Source: Membranipora membranacea (taxonomy: Eukaryota > Bryozoa > Gymnolaemata > Cheilostomatida > Membraniporidae). From it: a DNA stretch of 64,000 bases. A model generated the notes under the pieces. It was given only the letters and a program-made list of their open reading frames with translations. It was not told where the DNA came from and made no database searches. Both the position numbers and the translations under genes were made by a program. Positions 58,801 through 64,000 of the stretch are shown here, in pieces. Positions within the stretch are counted from its first letter, which is position 1. Every line of letters starts with the position of its first letter. The stretch covers positions 39,184,001 through 39,248,000 of the forward strand of contig OU612065.1 of NCBI GenBank assembly GCA_914767715.1, in the 5' to 3' direction.

Positions 58801-61800
58801 TCAGGAGGGACATCTCGACCTGGTCAAGTATCTCATCAAGCAGGGCAGCGATGTGCAGGCAATGACTGGTACCGGTGACTCAGCGCTCACGTACGCCTGT
58901 GAGAACGGGCATACTGATGTGGCTGATGTGCTGCTTCAAGCTGGAGCCAAACTGGTAAGGATTTATAAACTAATATATAGCTCTGTTTTAGGAGTGGTTG
59001 CCAGTGATGAAATATCTATGGAAAGTTACCTTGAAACTAGTTACTGGACATGTTGACTATGTGATTATGATGTTGTTAGTTGATCACCAAAGTTGGAACT
59101 TTTGCTAAACATGTTATTGAACTCTGCCTATGACATGAATTTGCATAAACCTGAATTGCATTTAAATTGAAGCCATCTCAATGTGTTAAAAGGGAGTAAT
59201 CTTCTAAAATCTAAATTAATTGAAATTACCAACATGAACATGCCAGTAATATATACATAGTTCTCAAACAACTTTTTGCCAGTCTGATTTCACAGCAGGT
59301 CACTAACTGTTCTCTTTCTGATACAGGAGCATGAATCTGAAGGTGGGAGAACTCCACTGATGAAGGCTGCTAGGGCTGGTCATCTATGTACTGTACAGTT
59401 TCTAATATCTAAAGGTGCCAACGTCAATCGCTCGACTACTAACAACGAGCACACCGTCCTCTCTCTGGCCTGCGCAGGAGGTCACCTCGGTGTGGTGGAG
59501 CTACTGCTAGAGCATGGCGCCGATCCCATGCATAAACTGAAAGGTAAGTTTATAATAATTTAAAATTCCTTGTCCACCAACAATAGTCTTCCATATGGTG
59601 GGCAGTGAACATGAAGTAGACACCATTTTACCACTATTTAACCGTTATTTGAACACTCCACAAGTGTTTGATACTTGCAGAATGGTCTGTTAGTCATACT
59701 TGATGCATTTCAGATTGCTCACAAAGAAAAGTGGGGTCTTTGACCAAGAAGAATGGTCCTTCCATTCTCCCTGCTTTGACCATCTCATCCATTTTGGTTA
59801 GGAGAAGTTTCCTCATGAGGCAAAATCTCATCGAACCTTCCATATATTGGCATAACCCCATGAGTCATAAATAAAACTTGCAATTATTTGACAAACATAA
59901 TCTGGTAAAAAATTTGGTTTTTGAGGTTTCATAAGCATTTTCTTCTTTACTTGAGCACTCTATTTTATTACTCAGATGGCAGCACGATGCTTATTGAGGC
60001 AGCTAAAGGAGGCCACACCACTGTGGTGAATCTGTTGTTAGACTATCCTCAGGGTCTGCCTAAGACTCTGGCTGCAGCCTCGGAGTACGAGGACAGCATC
60101 CCTATGGCTGATAATCTGCCCGCTGACTCTAAAGACCTGACTCTGCGTACCACCGAGAGTCTAGCTAGTAAGTTCTCTCTGTTGTGCTGATCTGTATTCT
60201 TGTCAGTACAAAGATATTTAACCAATGTCATGGAACATTTGAGATCTTTTTATCAGTAGAAATGTCCCTTTCTTTTTATGCTATATCATCTCTGAAACAT
60301 CACTCTGTGTGGCAACCAGGTGAACTGTACTGCGTTTAATACATACACAATGATTCACAGGTCGGCTGGAGCAGTTCATTCATAAGATGATGTCTCAGGC
60401 TGAGAACTCGAGCGGAACGAGAGAAGAGCAGATGGCCAGGAAGCAGGAAATCCTGGAGGAGCTTCAGAGAGTCGAGCAGGAGCTTAAGTTCCGTACTCAG
60501 ATGGCCCAGGACAGCAGTCAGCCCGTACCTCCGCCCTCCCTGGACTGTCAGGAGGACACCCCGGCACCCCCTCCATCGGCCTCGCTCTCCGAGTCACCTC
60601 CTAATATCTCACCCAGTCACGAGTATGTGGAGCAAGAGCTCGCTCACAAGCAGGCTATCGCTGAGCAGCAGAGACAGGAGCAACAACTCCAGCAGCAGAA
60701 GGAATACTATCAGGTTAGCTGTGGACTTCATAGTTTATCTTTTCAGAATCATTGTGTGAGTCAAAGAAGAGTTTTACAGTTTCGTATCCTGGTCATGCTG
60801 TATTCTATATGATCTTACTATCTGACTATTGCAGGCGAAACTGCAGCATCTGAAGCAGCAATACCAGCAGAAGCAGCTCCAGCTTCAGCAGCAGAGACAA
60901 CAGCTGCTGTCGCAGGCTGCTGCCAGTAATCACTCAGTGGCAGCGGACGGTCAGACAGACGCTGATGGAGCTGAGTCAGCTAAGAGGCAGCCCATACCTC
61001 TGCACATCGCCCTGCAGAATCACCTACACGCCCACCACGTCACCGAGGGTAATGTGAACGATCTGGCTCAGGCGCTGCAGGATTGGGATACACGAGACCG
61101 TAATATCAACCTACCTCAGTCTCAGGTCAAGGTGAGAATTACTCATTCTAAATTAACATATCATTCTAGTGAGATCGATTATCAGTGGTGTGGTGTGGTG
61201 AAAAAATGTTGATGATAAAAATGAGAAGTTTCTTTTCACTGGTGTATTTGGTAAACTTACCACGATTTGAATAGTGAGGCTGTATAATGAGTCATGGGAA
61301 ATCCCCTAAAATTAAGTAGAAACCAAGCTCTGGTAATTCCTTGTCTGTTGGAATCCTACTCAAGACATTTTAGTTCTGATGGCTGAACACATCACTTCGA
61401 TTCCACTATTGCATAAGACAAGTATTATAATATTGGTATCTGGATATTGTCATTGTAGCCGATGCCTGCGTTTAATCTCAGTACTAAGCCCGACGAGGAG
61501 CCTGTACCTGAGCCTGTACCTGCCTCCATACCTCTGAGAGTTGAGGATCTACCGATGACGGAGACTCCACCTTCCCGATCTCTGGCTGACTCACTGGCAG
61601 CGCTTATCCAGGGCATGGATTACAAGCCTAATAACTTTGATTCTAGTCTAGGTATGTGTTAGTGTGATAAATGGATATGTCTGTGCTCGTAATTATGTGT
61701 TCCATGTCTAGCAGTTGATGTTATAATGCTACGCTGAGGGTGTGGCACAAAAATACTTGTACTCTCCTGTCAGAATTTCTACATCATAAGACGCCACATG

Positions 61801-63842
61801 AATACTCACTAAAATAGGTAACACCCAATAATTAATTTTCACTCGAATAAATTTGGAGTTGTGTACACATGTTATACTATATTACCTGAGAATGAGGAAG
61901 GTCTGTTATGTGGAATTTGAATATCTGGCTCATATTTTTTACAATGGATTAAGACCATTCATTTTGAGTTGTAAAAAATCATGTTAGGTAAGGCATAGTA
62001 TCTTATGTTGATATTCATTATGGTTTTTGTGCTCACAGAGGGAGCTATTGAGAGCACCAGTAACCTGAAGAGACCACCCAGTGAGTATGAGATGACCATC
62101 AAGACCCTGCAGTGGCTGAAGAAAGTCGACTCTGGATGCTATGATGAGCCTGCTGAACCAGCACCTCCTATAGCACCAGCTCCGGCCGCTCCTGCTCCTA
62201 AACCAAAACCTGCCAATGTGAGTACTTTAGATGATGGATGTGAAATGTGCATTTCAAATAATGGTATAAATTTTCATGTCACTCCTGGTTAGAAGTTTTG
62301 GATTTTGTATCGGATGCGTCCGAAGCAGCGTGTCAATGGATTACCAGAGTGCATGAATAATTTGAGTAGTTGGCGGCAGTATGCACCAAATGGTCGCTGT
62401 ACTCCAATGTCTCATATGGACTGACACTGGCTACTGGTTGTAAATATATCAACTGATAAACAAACATAGGCTGGTTTGCGTGGACTCATATGCCCCGCAC
62501 TATTAGATTATTGTTCAAACATTGCCTGCTGCGATTACCATTACTCGATTACCTATTCGGTAGTGTTTTGATTTAGACGGATTTGCTCACTACTTTATCA
62601 ATATGCTTGTACCTGCTGCTCCCCACCATGCCACTTTTATGAATACTTCAGTCAATAAAAGTCACTCCTGGTTAGAAGTTTTGGTTTTTGTAGAAATTTC
62701 GAACAGTTAAATTCGATTACATTAATTATATTTGGTTGCAGCCTGGACTGATGACTGTACCAAAGCCGACCACTAAGAAGGTGAATGAATCTTTGGACAA
62801 AGGCTCTAACACGACCAAGATTACCAAAGTACCCAATGGATATGTAGAAGCTCCTGTGGCCAAGGTCTCCAATACTGACCCTGTTGTGCCTCATACTGGT
62901 AAGAACTGAAGGCTACAAAAAGTGCATGCTTTATTGATATTAACTGTTCAAAGATAGCTAGCTTTCATAAAAAAGAATTGGTGTTGGTGATTGTCTAGGA
63001 ATTCCAGCTATATAGAATGCAAAGACGTATACATTATTTTTGCCGCTTACCCTGAACTCACCATGCATGATGCAAGTAAAAGAGTATGAGCAAGTAAAGA
63101 GCCAACAGATGGTGACACATTTTGTTTTTTATTTTATCAGGACGCGGAGGGACTATTATACCCAGTCCTCAGAGATCTGTATCACCACCTCGAGTCCCGT
63201 ATGTCGACCCTAACGCTGAGACTGATAGTAATCATGATACTGCTCTCACCCTCGCCTGTGCAGGAGGGCATGCCGAGCTAGTCAAACTTCTACTGAGCCG
63301 TAACGCTGAGATTGAGCATAGAGACAAGAAAGGTAAGATGTCATGGTAGACCTGAAGCAAATGTTTGTCTATTAATTAGATCAGTTTATCTAAGAATAAA
63401 ACTCGCTGAGGCTGTCAACCCCAGACTAAAGTGCTTGTTTATAGTTGATAGCTGACACATGTAATGGAACATTACAAAGTGATATTTATTGTTGTACTCT
63501 TGTTGCCTATCTCATTGTTTACGGTAAGTTCACCGATCCTTTCTCCACTTTAGGTTTCACACCTCTGATCCTGGCGTCTACTGCCGGGCACGCTGAGGTA
63601 GTTGAGATTCTGATAGATCACGCAGCGGATATCGAGGCTCAGTCAGAAAGAACTAAGGACACCCCTCTCTCACTGGCCTGCTCCGGTGGACGGTATGAGG
63701 TTGTGGAGATCCTGCTGAGACTCGGAGCTAATAAGGAACATCGAAATGTGTCTGACTACACACCACTTAGTCTGGCTGCCTCCGGAGGTTATGTTAACAT
63801 CATCAAGCTGCTTCTGAGCTATGGAGCTGAGATCAACTCCAG
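53498..63842 (+). CDS. ANKHD1: ANKHD1/ANKRD17 (mask) ankyrin-repeat KH protein, exons 1-16, 3' end beyond the window
   Basis: This is the single invertebrate-type homologue of ANKHD1 and ANKRD17 (Drosophila mask), a very large scaffold that works with Yorkie/YAP in Hippo signalling and in receptor tyrosine kinase signalling. Sixteen exons join in phase into about 1,333 residues: 53498-53905, 55003-55137, 55604-55830, 56702-56994, 57398-57631, 57938-58080, 58463-58954, 59327-59543, 59976-60167, 60361-60713, 60835-61131, 61459-61651, 62039-62217, 62742-62898, 63141-63332 and 63554-63842. The conserved block before the repeats reads SVSCALDEAAAALTRMRAE, essentially as in vertebrates. The second ankyrin block is cut by the window edge, and the KH domain is not reached. 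The start at 53,498 is the first in-frame ATG; another follows five codons later. Confidence 0.97.
53906..55002 (+). other. ANKHD1: ANKHD1 intron 1, 1.1 kb
   Basis: The first 174 bases belong to the duplication. The remainder shows no gene; short open frames at 54,301-54,601 and 54,680-54,932 have no domain or splice context. Confidence 0.6.
56702..60167 (+). CDS. ANKHD1: ANKHD1 exons 4-9: first ankyrin block, about 15 repeats
   Basis: Residues about 257-745 are uninterrupted ankyrin repeats of about 33 residues with the usual TPLMEAA and DVAxxLL cores. Examples are GESLLSLACSAGYYELAEVL, ESALTLACYKGHLDMVKFLL across the exon 5/6 join, and STPLMEASQEGHLDLVKYLI. The last repeat is GSTMLIEAAKGGHTTVVNLL in exon 9. 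The helices stack into a protein-binding solenoid. Exon boundaries usually fall inside the glycine-histidine turn of a repeat (AAA G/GT CAC). Confidence 0.95.
60361..62898 (+). CDS. ANKHD1: ANKHD1 exons 10-14: glutamine-rich coiled coil and proline-rich linker
   Basis: Residues about 780-1173 separate the two ankyrin blocks. Exons 10-11 encode a glutamine-rich helix (REEQMARKQEILEELQRVEQ, then repeated QQ and LQ) likely to form a coiled coil, as in the human linker (KKILKELQKVERQL). Exon 12 has SLADSLAALIQGMD, corresponding to the human DTLDDLIAAV segment. Exon 13 ends in a run of alanine-proline repeats. Sequence conservation is low apart from these anchors. Confidence 0.88.
62278..62692. 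mobile_element. Retroposon-like insertion in ANKHD1 intron 13
   Basis: GTCACTCCTGGTTAGAAGTT and the next dozen bases occur at 62,278-62,310 and again at 62,661-62,692 with one mismatch. Between them lie about 350 bases of GC-richer sequence ending in CAGTCAATAAAA just before the second repeat. Long direct repeats and an AATAAA-type end suggest LINE-mediated retroposition of a short transcript or SINE. No coding frame or tRNA box is visible. Confidence 0.6.
63141..63842 (+). CDS. ANKHD1: ANKHD1 exons 15-16: start of the second ankyrin block
   Basis: Exon 15 leads from a proline-rich stretch into DTALTLACAGGHAELVKLLL. Exon 16 continues with TPLILASTAGHAEVVEILID, DTPLSLACSGGRYEVVEILL and TPLSLAASGGYVNIIKLLLS, nearly identical to vertebrate ANKHD1. 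It ends at a GTAAGA donor in phase 2, so the gene continues past 64,000. Confidence 0.95.
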
Positions 63843-64000
63843 GTAAGAATTTTTTACATATATTATTATCATTATTGTTTTCAATATTTGATCTGACTGA
63901 TAATGACTGTTGAATTTATATAGCTGATTATATGACTGACTGTCATTCATGTAGTGATTATATGACTCTCATTCATGTAGTGATTATACTACTGAAGGTC
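63843..64000 (+). other. ANKHD1: Start of ANKHD1 intron 16
   Basis: This is non-coding sequence after the exon 16 donor, with a short direct repeat (TGATTATATGACT, about 63,925-63,968). Confidence 0.7.

Noticed and set aside
1-64000. CRISPR arrays, bacterial promoters and ribosome-binding sites
   Set aside because: No regularly spaced repeat array was seen, and the sequence is clearly animal nuclear DNA, so these categories do not apply.

Overview
The window is nuclear DNA from an animal. It is AT-rich, the genes are split by short GT-AG introns (mostly 80 to 700 bases), and the two long genes encode deeply conserved animal proteins. Nothing seen fixes the species. An invertebrate, perhaps an early-branching one, fits best, but this is inference.

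Layout. (1) 1-797 is downstream flank with no convincing gene. (2) 798-32,660, minus strand, is a complete VPS13B (COH1) gene. I could join 64 coding exons in one reading frame into about 3,998 residues, almost the length of human VPS13B. (3) 32,661-33,982 is a head-to-head promoter region. It leads on the plus strand into a dead copy of ANKHD1 exon 1, broken by a 401-base hAT-like element (34,038-34,438). (4) 34,986-45,881 is repeat-rich. A degenerate inverted repeat with arms of about 1.5 kb (35,551-37,075 and 44,385-45,881) encloses a non-LTR reverse transcriptase ORF (38,860-40,362). A 304-base LINE tail with a clean 12-base target-site duplication lies just outside the left arm. (5) 45,882-52,522, minus strand, is a second, truncated copy of the first six VPS13B exons. 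A three-exon plus-strand MADF-BESS gene (47,929-50,708) lies in its enlarged third intron. (6) 52,523-53,497 is the second copy of the head-to-head promoter. (7) 53,498-63,842, plus strand, is the intact ANKHD1/ANKRD17 (Drosophila mask) gene, exons 1-16. It runs off the right edge before the KH domain.

How the parts relate. The ancestral arrangement was probably VPS13B and ANKHD1 divergently transcribed from one short intergenic region. A direct duplication of VPS13B exons 1-6, the promoter and ANKHD1 exon 1 (29,387-34,985 and 45,882-54,079) separated the two genes by about 20 kb. Each functional gene kept one copy of the promoter, and each promoter now also faces a fragment of the other gene. 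Comparing the copies dates several mobile-element insertions, because one copy carries the element and the other keeps the empty site.

The window also holds several hairpin-type MITEs with visible target-site duplications. No ribosomal RNA, CRISPR array or bacterial-type operon is present.
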